Assembly (NCBI RefSeq): GCF_009909195.1
Contig: NZ_JAAAMU010000007.1
Coordinates: 62,001 to 126,000, forward strand
Source: Paenibacillus sacheonensis
GTDB lineage: Bacteria; Bacillota; Bacilli; Paenibacillales; Paenibacillaceae
Direction: 5' to 3'
DNA: 64,000 nucleotides
Numbering within the stretch: the first letter of the stretch is position 1; each line of letters starts with the position of its first letter. This document shows, in pieces, positions 48,727 through 58,988 of this stretch. The notes under the pieces are model-generated. The model was not told the origin of the DNA and made no database searches. It worked only from the letters and a program-made list of their open reading frames with translations. A program made the position numbers and the translations under genes.

Positions 48727-50181
48727 TCATATGGAAACCGGTCCGAATACGGCCAACGGGATGCCCATCGCGTCCTTCGCGTTGACGACGGGGTTGAAGC
48801 CTGCACCGTGGGAAAGCTGACAGTCGGCGGGCACGGATTGCTCGAAACGCAAGTGGATGCCTTGGCGGTCTTCCGTCAGTTCGGCCGCGAACGGAATTCT
48901 CCGCTTCTCTCTCTCCACCCGAAATCCGCATAATGGCCCGATCTCCTGCAGCCGGCCATTGATGCCGGACAGGTCGATCGTCAGCTCCGTACGCGCCTCG
49001 TTCCAGCGAAATCCGGCCGGACGCGGCCCTTTCTCCGCCACCTGCATTCCGTAGGCGATCCGCAGCGCCTGCCAGGCCATTCTTCGTCCGACGATCCGAA
49101 GCGATTCCGTATCCAGATGGATAATGTCCGCCAAACCGGCGTCTATCGTCGGAACCATGGCCGAATGGGCAATAGCTTGCTCCAGCGCCAGCTGATCGTC
49201 TTGCACGCGGTTCCACAAAGCGGGATCCGGCCATCGCGTATCGGGCTCGAGGACATGAAACACGGAAAGCTGCGCGTAGATGAACGGTAGCAGCGGGTCG
49301 TTCAGGTCTTGGCGCAAAGCAGCTACCCAGGAAACCATCGCATCGTAATACAGAGGAGCGGTCACCGTGCCTGTATCGCTCTCTCCCTGATACCACAGGA
49401 CTCCTTTGACCTTACCGCCAAGCTTGTTAATCCGGCGAAGCATTGCCCCATAGAAGGAATCGCCACCCTTGTCCGCAAGCCGGTAATCCCAATGCGCCAT
49501 GCTCGTTCCGGAATGGGAGCATACGATGAGGCCGATCGGCACTTGGACCTGTTGTCTCACTTCCTTCGCAAACGGAATGCCTAAGCCCGCTCCATGCTGG
49601 CGAAATTGCCTTTGTTCGACAATCGCTTGCGCAAGCTCGGCATCCGACACCTCTCGATTGACGGGGTCGACCGATTCCAGCAGCCAGCAGAGCGGATCGG
49701 TCGCGACATCCCAGCGATCGCCTAAGTAGAAGCAGCTGATTCCGGCCTCCGGCTGCTGAATTTCTCCGAGCTTGCCTACGCCGTCCATATTCGATTGACC
49801 GGCCAGTATCCAGAGATCTCCCGCGAATACCGGCGAGACGGAACCGAACGCCGTACGGGAATCATCGGAATCGGCCGTTCCCGATCGGATTCTGATTTCT
49901 ACGCTGTGTTCTCCTACGGGCACGTTTGCCAAAACGCCCGTAATTGCATGGTTCTCTGCAGGGCCCAGAGGGGTCCATGGGCCGACGGAATTTGTTCCGT
50001 TGAATCGGGCTTCCGCACAAAGCTCCGAACCTGCCGGAAGAACGCCCGCCAGTTCCAGCTTGATCGGAATGACGGCTTCGTTCCGTTCGTCTCGTTGCAC
50101 CACCTGATGAGGCACCGGTTCGACGATCCTGCATGGAAACGCCGTATCGCTCAAACGAATTTCCGTGCGGCTCGGCTTCAT
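48727..50181 (-). CDS. Sialate O-acetylesterase-like carbohydrate esterase
   Basis: 484 residues with the SASA/SGNH domain: LAGQSNMDG (nucleophile Ser), CSHSGTSMAHW, LWYQGESD and a C-terminal DIIHLDTESLRI (Asp/His). It removes O-acetyl groups from sugars such as sialic acid or acetylated pectic residues. No signal peptide. The ATG overlaps the GH36 stop by 4 bp. Confidence 0.88.
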   Translation of the reverse strand: MKPSRTEIRLSDTAFPCRIVEPVPHQVVQRDERNEAVIPIKLELAGVLPAGSELCAEARFNGTNSVGPWTPLGPAENHAITGVLANVPVGEHSVEIRIRSGTADSDDSRTAFGSVSPVFAGDLWILAGQSNMDGVGKLGEIQQPEAGISCFYLGDRWDVATDPLCWLLESVDPVNREVSDAELAQAIVEQRQFRQHGAGLGIPFAKEVRQQVQVPIGLIVCSHSGTSMAHWDYRLADKGGDSFYGAMLRRINKLGGKVKGVLWYQGESDTGTVTAPLYYDAMVSWVAALRQDLNDPLLPFIYAQLSVFHVLEPDTRWPDPALWNRVQDDQLALEQAIAHSAMVPTIDAGLADIIHLDTESLRIVGRRMAWQALRIAYGMQVAEKGPRPAGFRWNEARTELTIDLSGINGRLQEIGPLCGFRVEREKRRIPFAAELTEDRQGIHLRFEQSVPADCQLSHGAGFNPVVNAKDAMGIPLAVFGPVSI

Positions 50182-52319
50182 GGCGAACCCTCTTCCGTCA
50201 GCAGGATCAGCTGCGAAGTCAACGCCGTATCCAGCTGGATCTCAAGCCCTTCTCTCGACAAGGAATAGCCGCCGAGCGAGAACTCGCTGCCTTCCGGCTC
50301 GATTCGTACCCGGTAGGAGGCATTCTTCTTAAGTCCCTTGAACTTGATCGTATACGCATTTTCTTCCGCGTTGACGAGCCGGAATACCGCCGCGACGGCT
50401 TTGCTGCGCTCCTCCGATACGTACTCCAGCGCGGCCCATCCGCTGCCGTCCGCTCCGGGTATGACAGGCGTATGATGATAAACCTTCGCCGTCCGATGAA
50501 AGGTTCGGATAAACGATTTGTAGATCTCGATATATTTGCGAGTCGTCTTCATAATGGCCGGATTGGCATTCTCCAGCGTTGGCGCGATGCCGAACAAGGT
50601 CGGATGCCCCATGACGATCGCGTGCAATTGGGTATCGAGATTTCCGGCATACGCGCTTTCGATGCCCGTCGACCGGTTGATATATTCGGGCGGCAGCGCC
50701 ATGCTCATGCCGTTCAGGATCCGAACCGTCCGCGGCATCTTGAACCAATCGGACACCCAGGTCGTCGTGAACCGGCTGACGATGCCGATATCCGTCCGCC
50801 CTCCCCCGCTTGCGCAGTTCTCCAGCTGCAGGTTCGGAAACCGCTTGCCCACGCGCTCGAAAATGTCGTAAACCGCTTCTACGTGCCTCCAATGCGTATT
50901 CTCGTTCCTGCCGTCCCGCCGGTTAAACCCTCCGTCGTTGGAGCTGGAGTTGTAATCCAAGCGGAACATATCCAGATCGTACTTCTCCACGAGACGGATG
51001 ATTTCCGACTCCACGAAAGCCTTGACCTCCGGTTTCGCCAGGTCGAGGACGCGTTCGAACTTGCTGCCGTACTTATGAAGGAACCAGTCCGGGTGATCCT
51101 CCGCGAGCTTCGATTTGGAGCCGGCGGTTTCCGCTTCTACCCACAATCCGACCTTCAGGCCTTTGGAGCGCGCGTAGTCGAAGACAGGGAACAGATCGTT
51201 CGGGAGGCCTTCCGCGGGATGCCAATCTCCTGTCGTATTGCCCCAATCCGCGCCATCCTGTCCGTTATTCCCGTACCAGCCCGCATCCACCATCAGAAGC
51301 TCGGCTCCGAGCGCCGCCGCGATATCCGCCTCCCGCTTCAGCCCTACCTCGCTCATCTGCGGCTGCTTATAGCCCGGCTGCATATACCCGGCCTGGTTAT
51401 AGATGACCGGCTGCAGGCCGTCGCCGGCCGTGCGCAGGACGGACTTTCGCAGGTGCGAATGGAGGTTCTGGACCGCCGTGTCCAAGTCGACATGGCTCAT
51501 GCCGAAGTGCACGACGGGCGCTTGAACCGATTCGCCCGGCGCGATCAGTCTGGCCGGGGCCGGCGTAACCGGCATGATCTCGAAATTCAAGTTCACTTTC
51601 ATGGGCAGCCGGCCGTCGTTGAAGTAATCCGCGAAGAAGGCCGTTTTCCAATTGGAGGACCAGCCCATCTGGCACACGAAGTAGCCGCCGTTGATGTTGT
51701 TTCGAAGGATGAAGAACGGATTGCTGTGCCCGCTCATGCCGAACGTCGACTGGAAGAAGACGCCGGTGTTCAAGGGGATATCCTGCCAATCGAAATTGCC
51801 CTCGTGCGACCAATACAAGTCTTTGAATCTTCCCACCGAATACGGAGAGACCGTATGGTCTCGCAGGTTATCCGCCAAGTTGTCGCTCACGTTCCATATG
51901 CATCCCTTAAAAGGAACCATGCTCGTAAGTCCTAGCGTCGCATCCTCCGAGAGATTCGCGATTTCCATCGATCTCGTGAAGAAGCCGAATCCGCAGCAGC
52001 CCGTCGTTATGTTCAGAAGCAGCGGCTTTATCGTATTTCTCAACGTCAGCGTTCCGCGCGCGTTGCCGGTCGCGTCCTCGTCCGAGACGAAGCCCGCGAA
52101 TTCCCAGCCGTAGTAGATGGATTCGCCGTCCACGACGAGATCGAAAGCCGGCTTATCCTTTAGATCGCTTAATTCGTAAATGGTGATGCCGTTATCTTGA
52201 AATCCCGAAACCAGCAGCCTGCCGTCCACGAGCGACTCCGTGTAAACCGACAGCTCCGACACGTACTGGAAACGCAGCTTTTCTAAATCCGCGATTATGG
52301 CGTTGGACGTTACGTTCAT
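50178..52319 (-). CDS. Alpha-galactosidase, GH36-like
   Basis: 713 residues. The N-terminal beta-sandwich is followed by a catalytic barrel with MVDAGWYG, KVGLWVEAE, the nucleophile Asp in FRLDYNSSSN (usually KWDMN), ENCASGGGRTD and the acid/base Asp in WVSDWFKM, then a C-terminal beta domain. It releases alpha-linked galactose or a related residue; the altered nucleophile motif leaves specificity open. No signal peptide. It is the first gene of the 18-gene series behind the regulated promoter at 52435-52473. Confidence 0.87.
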   Translation of the reverse strand: MNVTSNAIIADLEKLRFQYVSELSVYTESLVDGRLLVSGFQDNGITIYELSDLKDKPAFDLVVDGESIYYGWEFAGFVSDEDATGNARGTLTLRNTIKPLLLNITTGCCGFGFFTRSMEIANLSEDATLGLTSMVPFKGCIWNVSDNLADNLRDHTVSPYSVGRFKDLYWSHEGNFDWQDIPLNTGVFFQSTFGMSGHSNPFFILRNNINGGYFVCQMGWSSNWKTAFFADYFNDGRLPMKVNLNFEIMPVTPAPARLIAPGESVQAPVVHFGMSHVDLDTAVQNLHSHLRKSVLRTAGDGLQPVIYNQAGYMQPGYKQPQMSEVGLKREADIAAALGAELLMVDAGWYGNNGQDGADWGNTTGDWHPAEGLPNDLFPVFDYARSKGLKVGLWVEAETAGSKSKLAEDHPDWFLHKYGSKFERVLDLAKPEVKAFVESEIIRLVEKYDLDMFRLDYNSSSNDGGFNRRDGRNENTHWRHVEAVYDIFERVGKRFPNLQLENCASGGGRTDIGIVSRFTTTWVSDWFKMPRTVRILNGMSMALPPEYINRSTGIESAYAGNLDTQLHAIVMGHPTLFGIAPTLENANPAIMKTTRKYIEIYKSFIRTFHRTAKVYHHTPVIPGADGSGWAALEYVSEERSKAVAAVFRLVNAEENAYTIKFKGLKKNASYRVRIEPEGSEFSLGGYSLSREGLEIQLDTALTSQLILLTEEGSP

Positions 52320-52434
52320 TGGGCAACCACCTTCTCTTTCGTGGAAAAGGGACGCCTCTCGATAGGCAGTCCCTTGTCGCGGTTACGTGCTCTAACCTGC
52401 CGTTATTGCAGCCATTTCGCCTCTTTATGGACTC

Positions 52435-52473
52435 ATTATAGAAAAGGCTTTCCTCGGAAAACATGGACATTTC
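52435..52473 (-). promoter_or_regulatory. Promoter of the GH36-led operon, twin of 21462-21499
   Basis: On the minus strand GAAATGTCCAT is followed after 22 bp by TATAAT (52435-52440). TATAATGA-G-TC-ATAA around the -10 matches the importer promoter, and a block ATAACAATCCG (52484-52494) also matches 21511-21521. No good -35 box. Confidence 0.65.
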
Positions 52474-52533
52474 GGCGGAATCTATAACAATCCGGCGCCA
52501 CGCGGAGGTTGCGGAATTCGCTCGCGATAAAAA

Positions 52534-52567
52534 TTGTATTTTCTTTATGATTTTTGGACTTTCGGCA
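52534..52567 (-). promoter_or_regulatory. Distal direct-repeat element of the GH36 operon promoter
   Basis: TTGTATTTTC (52534-52543) and TTGGACTTTC (52554-52563) repeat with a 20-bp period. The 34 bp match 21561-21594 at 29 positions, and the distance to the proximal ATGGAC site (71 bp) is identical. Confidence 0.65.
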
Positions 52568-52610
52568 CCGGAAACTGCCGAGCCCTTTCCGGCTGCTTAT
52601 CGAGCAAAGC

Positions 52611-52634
52611 AAAAAAGCCGCAATCACGCGGCTT
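52611..52634 (-). terminator. Terminator-like hairpin, minus orientation
   Basis: AAGCCGC and GCGGCTT pair around six bases, and on the minus strand a run of six T follows. No minus-strand gene lies upstream. It may block antisense transcription or insulate the two divergent units. Confidence 0.5.
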
Positions 52635-52639
52635 CTAAA

Positions 52640-52815
52640 GGTACCTATTCATGTTACCCGGACTCCTACCGAAGACCCTGCAATCACTATTCTAGACCGG
52701 TCGACTTGTCGGAGATTGGGAATAATTGTCGAAAAAATAAAGGATTTTAGGACGTTAAGGCTAATAGTTATATGTTTGCCTATTTTTGAACACCGACGAC
52801 AAAGGAGTGAATGAA
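52640..52815 (+). promoter_or_regulatory. Possibly structured leader of the SLH protein gene
   Basis: About 175 bp with GGTA-N-TTACC and AGGC/GCCT pairings. Two TTGTCG copies (about 52707 and 52727) can pair with CGACAA (52797-52802) that runs into the AAAGGAG ribosome site. This suggests translational control, but no known riboswitch core was recognised. The 52320-52815 interval holds this, the GH36 promoter and the hairpin; no gene was seen. Confidence 0.35.
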
Positions 52816-55800
52816 TTGAAAAAGAAGCGCCTCTCTCTCATGACGGCCTGTCTCCTGCTGGTTGCGGCGCTGGCGCCTTCGTTAGCAGCCGTGCGGGAAG
52901 CCGCTGCGGCCGAAACGTGGATCGATGTGCGCACGCCCGCGGAATTGGATGACATCAGGAATCATCCCGCCGGCAACTTCAGGCTGATCGAGGATATCGA
53001 TCTTTCGGGCTATGCCGATTGGAACCCGATCGGCGATTCCGGCAGCTCGCCCTTCACCGGCAAATTCGACGGCCAGGGGCACTCGATTTCCAATTTGAAC
53101 ATCGATCGGCCGGGAGAAAACAATGTAGGGTTGTTTAAGCATACCGACGGCGCCAGCATCGCCAATGTGCATCTCGTGCATGCAAATGTCCGAGGATACG
53201 CCTACGTCGGAGGGCTCGTGGGCGATTTTAGCGGATCCCAATTGTCGGGCTCCTCGGTATCCGGAACCGTCGCCGGACATGAAGCTGTCGGCGGCATCGT
53301 CGGCTACAGCGACTTATCGAGCATCGCCGACAGCTATTCGACGGGACGCGTGTCCGGGGAGCCCTCGGCCGCAGACGAGTTCGGAGGCATCGCGGGTTAC
53401 GCGACTTTCGGCGTTGCGAAGGGACTGATTCGCAATGTCTACTCGAATGCCGTCATCCATGGTAGCCCCAATTCGGGCGGGCTCATCGGCAAGGCGGACG
53501 GCTATCCGACGATAAGCAATGCCTACTGGGATACGGAAACGAGCGGCCAATCGACATCGAGCGGCGGCGGCGAAGGGCATCCTGCTTTGGATATGAAGCA
53601 TATGGCTACCTATGCGGGATGGGATTTCACCCATGTTTGGGGTATTGTCGAGGGATCGACTTCTCCGCTGCTCCTCGGTCAATACGACAGCATTGCTCTA
53701 GATGCCTTGAATGTCGCAAATGCGGCCGACGGCTCAGCCATCCCCCTCGACCGTGCGTTCGCCGGCAATTACGGCATTTATAACGCGCAAGTGGTCAGCC
53801 AAGTCGATCATCTTACCATAGCGGGGACGGCCAAACGAAGCATGTCTACCGTTTCCATTGATAATGGCGGCAACTTGGAGACGATTGCACTGAATCCGGG
53901 CGTCAACGCGATCGCGGTCCGAGTAACCTCGGCGGCAGGATTAACCGCCGATTACATGCTGAACGTCACGCGAGACGCGGGCACGGCGCAGTATCCGCAT
54001 CGCATAACGACTGCGGCTCAGCTTGCCGATCTCAGCCATGCTGCGGCAGGTTACGGCATGAATCAAGTTTACGAATTGGAAGCCGACCTGAATCTATCCG
54101 ATTATGCGGATGGGGACGGCTGGCTGCCCATCGGGAGCACCGCCTCGCCTTTCACGGGCATATTTCACGGCAATCGGCACATGATCGCGAATTTGAAGGC
54201 GAATCGGTCGTTAACCGACGATGTCGGACTTTTCGGGAAAACGATCGGCGCGCAAATTGCCGATCTGGCCTTATCGAACGTGAACGTGACCGGCCGCGAT
54301 TCGGTTGGCGGACTGATCGGCACTTCCGTCGATACGACGGTTAGTTACGCGACGGTTCATGGCGCCGTAACCGGAAACGACCGCGTGGCCGGTCTGGTCG
54401 GTACGATGAGCGGAACGTCGCGGATCGACTATGCGTTATCGACAGCTTACGTATCCGCCCCTGCATTGGAGATCGCCGGGGGACTCGTCGCGGATGCTAG
54501 CGCTGGAACAATCGCTCACTCCTTCTGGGACACGGAGACCAGCGGACAATCGACGTCCGGCGGAGACGCTGCTGGAAAGACGACCGGCGAACTTCAGACG
54601 AAGGCAACCTACGCGTCCGATAATTGGTCGATCGGCAGCGGGCAGAACTGGGATCTGATCGAGGGTACCGGTTATCCGTTGCCGAAGGCGAGCTTTGCAC
54701 AAGCCGCGTTAGCCGGCTGGACGCTCAGCACGCCGGGAGCAACCCATTCGCTCGGGAGCTTCGATGCGCATACCGGCCTCTACGCGGCAGCCTTGAATAC
54801 GCCGGTGACAACGGCTGTCATCGCCGCGACGCCGGCCGATCCGAGTTCTAAGGTGACGCTGAACGGCGAAGCTTCCTCCAGCGTAAATCTGCATTTGGGT
54901 AGCAATCCGATCCGAGTGCTCGTCACGTCGCAGGACGGACTTTCGCAAGGCTCGTATCTCTTGATGCTCGCGGTACCGACGCCGCAAATCCAATCGGTGC
55001 AGGTGCCGGCTAACGGAACCTACGGAATCGGCCAGGCGTTGAACTTCACGGTCACGTTCAACCACCCGATCGATGCTGCGGGAACGCCGCTCCTTCCGAT
55101 TCGCTTGAACGGCTCCGATATTACAGCTGAATATGCCGGGCATCCGGCGGGTCAGCCAAACCAGCTGACGTTCGCCTACACGGTGAAAGCCGGCGACTTG
55201 GATTCGGACGGCATTGCCCTGGGCAGCTCTCTTGCGGCTGTCGCGCCAGCTGCTATCACGTCCATCGGCGATGCCGTGCCGCTTGCGCTTGCCGGCGCAG
55301 CCACGACGAGCGGCGTGCTGGTCGACGGCGTCCTCCCTGCTATCGCGTTGACGCCATCGACCGCGGCACCTGCAAACGGCCCGCTGTTCGTCTTGGTCGA
55401 TGCTGACGGAACCGGCAGCGCGATCCGTTCATTGAAGTGGGCTGCCGGTTCGCAGGCAGCCTCCTATTTCGCAAGCGGAGGAACAATCGTGGACGCAGGC
55501 GCATTCGAGGTGACGGGCAACGGAACCTACACGGTATATGCCGAAGATGCTGCAGGCAACAGTCGCATCGATACGATTGCGATCGGCAACATCGTAAACG
55601 GACCGCCAACCATCGCACTGGATTATACGCCGAAAACCGGAACCCCCTCGCAAGTCGAAATAACGGTCGCAGCAGCAGCCGACGGGGAAGCATCCGGAAA
55701 TGCAATCCGCGATTTGCGGTGGGCGCCCGGAGACTTGAACATCGGCAGCTTTTCGAATCCGGCGTTCGGCACGGCAGTCGCTGCCACGAATCGAATTCCG

Positions 55801-56868
55801 ATCACGCGAAACGGCGCGTACACGGTGTACGCGAAAGACGCCATTGGCAATGAGCGAGCGGTGTCCATCGAGATTACGGCGATCGTATCCGATACGGGTA
55901 CCTACGCGCCGCCAGCCCCCGTGCTCTCGGACGGTCAATTCGTGTTATTTCCCGGGCAAGCCTATACGCTTAACTATGGCAGTCTGACCTTGCGCATTCC
56001 GGCAGGCGCGGTGACTCAGAAGACGACCGTTTCCATTCAAAACGCGACGCGCGATGCGCAAAAGCTTCTTGGCACCGATCAAATCCTGCTGAGCGATGCC
56101 TTCCGCCTGACGAAAGACGTGGACGGAAAGTTCGCTTTCCCGGTCACGTTAACGCTGACGCGCAGCAGCGATCAAGGTGATGACGGACAGCCTTCCGCCG
56201 TGTTCTATTATGACGAAACCGCCAAGCAGTGGAAGAAGCTTCCCGGAAAGTCCTCCGGCTCGACCATAGCCGGCGAAACCGATCACTTTACGCTGTTTGC
56301 CGTTATGCCGATAACGGAGGATTCCGAGGGCACGAAACCATCGTTCAACGATATCGCCGGCCACTGGGCCGAAAATGAAATCCAATCCAGCGCCGCACTC
56401 GGCTGGGTGAATGGCTTTCCGAACGGTACGTTCCTGCCGAACCAAGCCGTCACGCGCGCGGAGTTCGCGGTCATGCTGAGCAAGGTGCTGGACCTGCCAG
56501 CAGCGCAAGCCTTGCCGTTCGAAGATGCGAACGGCATCCCGGATTGGGCTGCCGCCTCGATCGCTTCCGCTGCTCGGGCAGGCATCTTGAACGGCTACGA
56601 GGACCGCACTTTCCGTCCAGCCGCGAACATTACCCGGGCCGAAGCAACGGTCATGATCGGTAAAGCAGCCGGGCTGACCTCGGCGGCCGTCGGCACTTCC
56701 TTTGCGGATGACGCGCAAATCGCCGGCTGGGCCAGAGGCTGGGTCGCCGCTACGGCTAAAGCGCAGCTCGTGCAAGGCCAAGCAGGCGGCGCGTTCCGCC
56801 CGCAGGCGGGGACGACCAGAGCCGAGGCGGTGGTGCTGCTTCAGCGTTTGCATGCAGCGATGAGCTAA
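52816..56868 (+). CDS. Secreted surface protein with GLUG repeats and three SLH domains
   Basis: 1350 residues, TTG start at 52816 with AAAGGAG ending 8 bp upstream; an in-frame ATG at 52786 lies before the ribosome site. Signal peptide LSLMTACLLLVAALAPSLAA with likely cleavage after AAAA. Two blocks of GLUG-type repeats (VGGLVGDFSG, VGGIVGYSDL, VGGLIGTSVD) alternate with two cadherin-like beta domains. Ig-like domains follow, then a ZU5-like segment (LTLRIPAGAVTQKTTVSIQN), and three C-terminal SLH domains each with a TRAE motif, which bind pyruvylated cell-wall polymer. Likely an adhesin or a polysaccharide-handling surface protein. Divergent from the GH36 operon. Confidence 0.9.
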   Translation: MKKKRLSLMTACLLLVAALAPSLAAVREAAAAETWIDVRTPAELDDIRNHPAGNFRLIEDIDLSGYADWNPIGDSGSSPFTGKFDGQGHSISNLNIDRPGENNVGLFKHTDGASIANVHLVHANVRGYAYVGGLVGDFSGSQLSGSSVSGTVAGHEAVGGIVGYSDLSSIADSYSTGRVSGEPSAADEFGGIAGYATFGVAKGLIRNVYSNAVIHGSPNSGGLIGKADGYPTISNAYWDTETSGQSTSSGGGEGHPALDMKHMATYAGWDFTHVWGIVEGSTSPLLLGQYDSIALDALNVANAADGSAIPLDRAFAGNYGIYNAQVVSQVDHLTIAGTAKRSMSTVSIDNGGNLETIALNPGVNAIAVRVTSAAGLTADYMLNVTRDAGTAQYPHRITTAAQLADLSHAAAGYGMNQVYELEADLNLSDYADGDGWLPIGSTASPFTGIFHGNRHMIANLKANRSLTDDVGLFGKTIGAQIADLALSNVNVTGRDSVGGLIGTSVDTTVSYATVHGAVTGNDRVAGLVGTMSGTSRIDYALSTAYVSAPALEIAGGLVADASAGTIAHSFWDTETSGQSTSGGDAAGKTTGELQTKATYASDNWSIGSGQNWDLIEGTGYPLPKASFAQAALAGWTLSTPGATHSLGSFDAHTGLYAAALNTPVTTAVIAATPADPSSKVTLNGEASSSVNLHLGSNPIRVLVTSQDGLSQGSYLLMLAVPTPQIQSVQVPANGTYGIGQALNFTVTFNHPIDAAGTPLLPIRLNGSDITAEYAGHPAGQPNQLTFAYTVKAGDLDSDGIALGSSLAAVAPAAITSIGDAVPLALAGAATTSGVLVDGVLPAIALTPSTAAPANGPLFVLVDADGTGSAIRSLKWAAGSQAASYFASGGTIVDAGAFEVTGNGTYTVYAEDAAGNSRIDTIAIGNIVNGPPTIALDYTPKTGTPSQVEITVAAAADGEASGNAIRDLRWAPGDLNIGSFSNPAFGTAVAATNRIPITRNGAYTVYAKDAIGNERAVSIEITAIVSDTGTYAPPAPVLSDGQFVLFPGQAYTLNYGSLTLRIPAGAVTQKTTVSIQNATRDAQKLLGTDQILLSDAFRLTKDVDGKFAFPVTLTLTRSSDQGDDGQPSAVFYYDETAKQWKKLPGKSSGSTIAGETDHFTLFAVMPITEDSEGTKPSFNDIAGHWAENEIQSSAALGWVNGFPNGTFLPNQAVTRAEFAVMLSKVLDLPAAQALPFEDANGIPDWAAASIASAARAGILNGYEDRTFRPAANITRAEATVMIGKAAGLTSAAVGTSFADDAQIAGWARGWVAATAKAQLVQGQAGGAFRPQAGTTRAEAVVLLQRLHAAMS

Positions 56869-56873
56869 CTAAC

Positions 56874-56914
56874 AAAGATGAGCCCCGAGAATTCTCGGAG
56901 GCTCATCTTTTTTT
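56874..56914 (+). terminator. Terminator of the SLH gene
   Basis: AAAGATGAGCC and GGCTCATCTTT with an inner CCGAGA/CTCGG stem, followed by seven T, starting 6 bp past the stop codon. Confidence 0.93.
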
Positions 56915-56929
56915 GAATGAAGGAGCAGC

Positions 56930-56954
56930 GCGGCCGTGACGGCCGCATTATTTT
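56930..56954 (+). terminator. Second hairpin after the SLH gene
   Basis: GCGGCCG-TGA-CGGCCGC followed by ATTATTTT. It probably backs up the first terminator or serves the convergent fbp gene. Confidence 0.5.
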
Positions 56955-56993
56955 AACGGCTGTCTAGAAGAAGTTGTTTTTATCGAAGAATTC

Positions 56994-57057
56994 CATTTCG
57001 CAGTTTAATCATTTGGCAGTTTAATCAATTGGCAGTTTTATCATTTCGCGGTTGTTT
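56994..57057. repeat. 16-bp imperfect tandem repeat at the fbp 3' end
   Basis: Four units: CATTTCGCAGTTTAAT, CATTTGGCAGTTTAAT, CAATTGGCAGTTTTAT and CATTTCGCGGTTGTTT, the last running into the fbp stop codon. Confidence 0.85.
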
Positions 57058-58988
57058 CATTTCATGTAGCGGTATTCCAGGAGATTCTTTAAATTATCGA
57101 TTTTCTGCAGCAGCTTCTCCCCGACGTTGGTTTCCCTTACCAGCTTCCGCGCCAGTTCCTTGTCCACCAGCCTTTTCACGGACAATACGTCCGTTCCGTT
57201 GCACAACACGTCTTCTTTCGAAATGAATTTCTGATGGGCGACGAGCTGCATGCCAAAAGAATTATACAGCAAGGTATAGCCGGCGATGCCAGTCGTGGAT
57301 TGATAGGCTTTGGAAAACCCGCCGTCGATGACGACCAATTTTCCGTTTGCTTTAACGGGGCTCTCTCCGCGAATTTCTTTGACCGGCGTGTGGCCGTTGA
57401 TGATATGTCCATGATCCGGATTCATGTCGAACTCCATCAGGATGTTCCGGCAGGTCTCCTCCTTCTCGCGCAAGTGGTAATACGGATTCTTTCTCTCCTT
57501 ATAGGTTTCTTTATCTTGGATAAAGTACCGTTCAAAGGTGGTCATTTCTCGCTTGCCGAAGAGCGAGGAGCATTCCCCCGTCCAGATATACCAGACCATA
57601 TCCGTAGCCAGATCGTCCGTCTCTTCCGGATGCGCGAAGGCGTAACGCAAATAATATTCGAAGACGTCGAGCAGCTGACGGCCCGAATACGTCTTGTCTT
57701 CAATCCGCATTTCTTCCATGTTTCCGTCTTCATCCAGGGGAATGCACCCGTGAAATAACAAATTCCCGTTGTATCTTAAATAAAGGCTGCCCTTCTTCAT
57801 CAGGAAATTCATATGTCTGGCCAGCTTTTCGGAATGCTGGACGGAGAACAGCAGCTTCTCCATCACCTGCCGTTCTTCCTCCAGCAATTCTTCGGGCTGC
57901 TGCGGATTCACGGTCGCGAAGCAGGCGTTTGCCAGCGGGTACGTTTTTCCGCCCATGTTGATTTCGTTATTGTCGTAATCGATCTGCTCGATCAGCAGCC
58001 GATGAGACATATTAAAATAAGGACGTCGCTTGATGATCGGGATTTCCAGCTTGAATTGGATCACGGCAATGGCTTGATGGATCTTGGTAATCTGCAGGAT
58101 TTCCTGCTCCGAACCATTATGGTCGGTCTGCAGCTTCGGTCTAAAAGCCGGGTTGTCGCTATAGTATTTCTCCGCCAAGTTCAACAGCGGACGCAGATTG
58201 ATTCCGTAGACGTCTTCGATAATGTCCAGATTGTCGTATCTGGCGCAGATCCGGATGATGTTCGCAAGGCAGACCAGGGAACCCGCGTAGGCGCCGATCC
58301 ATAGGACATCATGGTTCCCCCACTGAATGTCTACGGAATGGTAGTTGATCAGCGTGTCCATGATCTTATCGGGTTCCGGCCCGCGGTCATAGATATCGCC
58401 GACGACGTGAAGATGGTCCACTACCAAGCGCTGCGTCGTATAAGCGAGGCCGATAATGAGCTTATCCGCCTGGCCCAAGGAAATGATTTGCCGGTAGATT
58501 TCCTCGTAATACGGGTCCTTATTGTTGGTCGAATCCGTCTTGTATAGTAGTTCTTCTACAATATAGACAAACTGCTCCGGCAGCGCTTTGCGCAATTTCG
58601 CGCGCGTGTATTTGGAAGAGGCAAACGAAATCAGCATAAGCATTTGCTCGATCGTTTGCCTGTACCATTGGTTCAGGGCTTGTTTATTGCACAAGTCTGC
58701 TTTAACCAGCTGTATTTTTTCTTCCGGATAATAAACCAACGCCGTGAACGAATTGATCTCATGCTCCGTCCAAACCGCGCGGAACAACGCTTTGATTTTC
58801 TCTTTGACGGTACCCGAACCGTTTCTTAGCACATGCTGAAAAGCCTGGAACTCCCCGTGCAAATCGCTGACGAAATGCTCGGTTCCCTTGGGAAGATTGG
58901 AGATCGCTTCAAGGTTGATGATTTCCGTTACGACTTTGTCTTCCGTATCGTAATGTTGGGCCAATAAATCTAGAAACTGCGCATCCAA
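57057..58988 (-). CDS. fbp: Fructose-1,6-bisphosphatase, class III
   Basis: 643 residues, colinear with the Bacillus Fbp family, though about 30 residues shorter at the N-terminus. Metallophosphatase motifs are [38 protein letters not shown] and IDGGFSKAY, and the C-terminus ends EYRYMK. It removes the 1-phosphate of fructose-1,6-bisphosphate in gluconeogenesis, fitting growth on non-glycolytic products such as acetyl-CoA from the neighbouring locus. AAGGAGG lies 13 bp before the ATG. Confidence 0.96.
   Translation of the reverse strand: MDAQFLDLLAQHYDTEDKVVTEIINLEAISNLPKGTEHFVSDLHGEFQAFQHVLRNGSGTVKEKIKALFRAVWTEHEINSFTALVYYPEEKIQLVKADLCNKQALNQWYRQTIEQMLMLISFASSKYTRAKLRKALPEQFVYIVEELLYKTDSTNNKDPYYEEIYRQIISLGQADKLIIGLAYTTQRLVVDHLHVVGDIYDRGPEPDKIMDTLINYHSVDIQWGNHDVLWIGAYAGSLVCLANIIRICARYDNLDIIEDVYGINLRPLLNLAEKYYSDNPAFRPKLQTDHNGSEQEILQITKIHQAIAVIQFKLEIPIIKRRPYFNMSHRLLIEQIDYDNNEINMGGKTYPLANACFATVNPQQPEELLEEERQVMEKLLFSVQHSEKLARHMNFLMKKGSLYLRYNGNLLFHGCIPLDEDGNMEEMRIEDKTYSGRQLLDVFEYYLRYAFAHPEETDDLATDMVWYIWTGECSSLFGKREMTTFERYFIQDKETYKERKNPYYHLREKEETCRNILMEFDMNPDHGHIINGHTPVKEIRGESPVKANGKLVVIDGGFSKAYQSTTGIAGYTLLYNSFGMQLVAHQKFISKEDVLCNGTDVLSVKRLVDKELARKLVRETNVGEKLLQKIDNLKNLLEYRYMK

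Noticed and set aside
52611-52634. Attenuator of the GH36 operon
   Set aside because: The operon's promoter lies downstream of this hairpin in the direction of transcription, so the hairpin cannot be in its leader.
52568-52815. Cyclic di-GMP (GEMM) riboswitch before the SLH gene
   Set aside because: The conserved GGACGCAAAGC-type core is absent on both strands.
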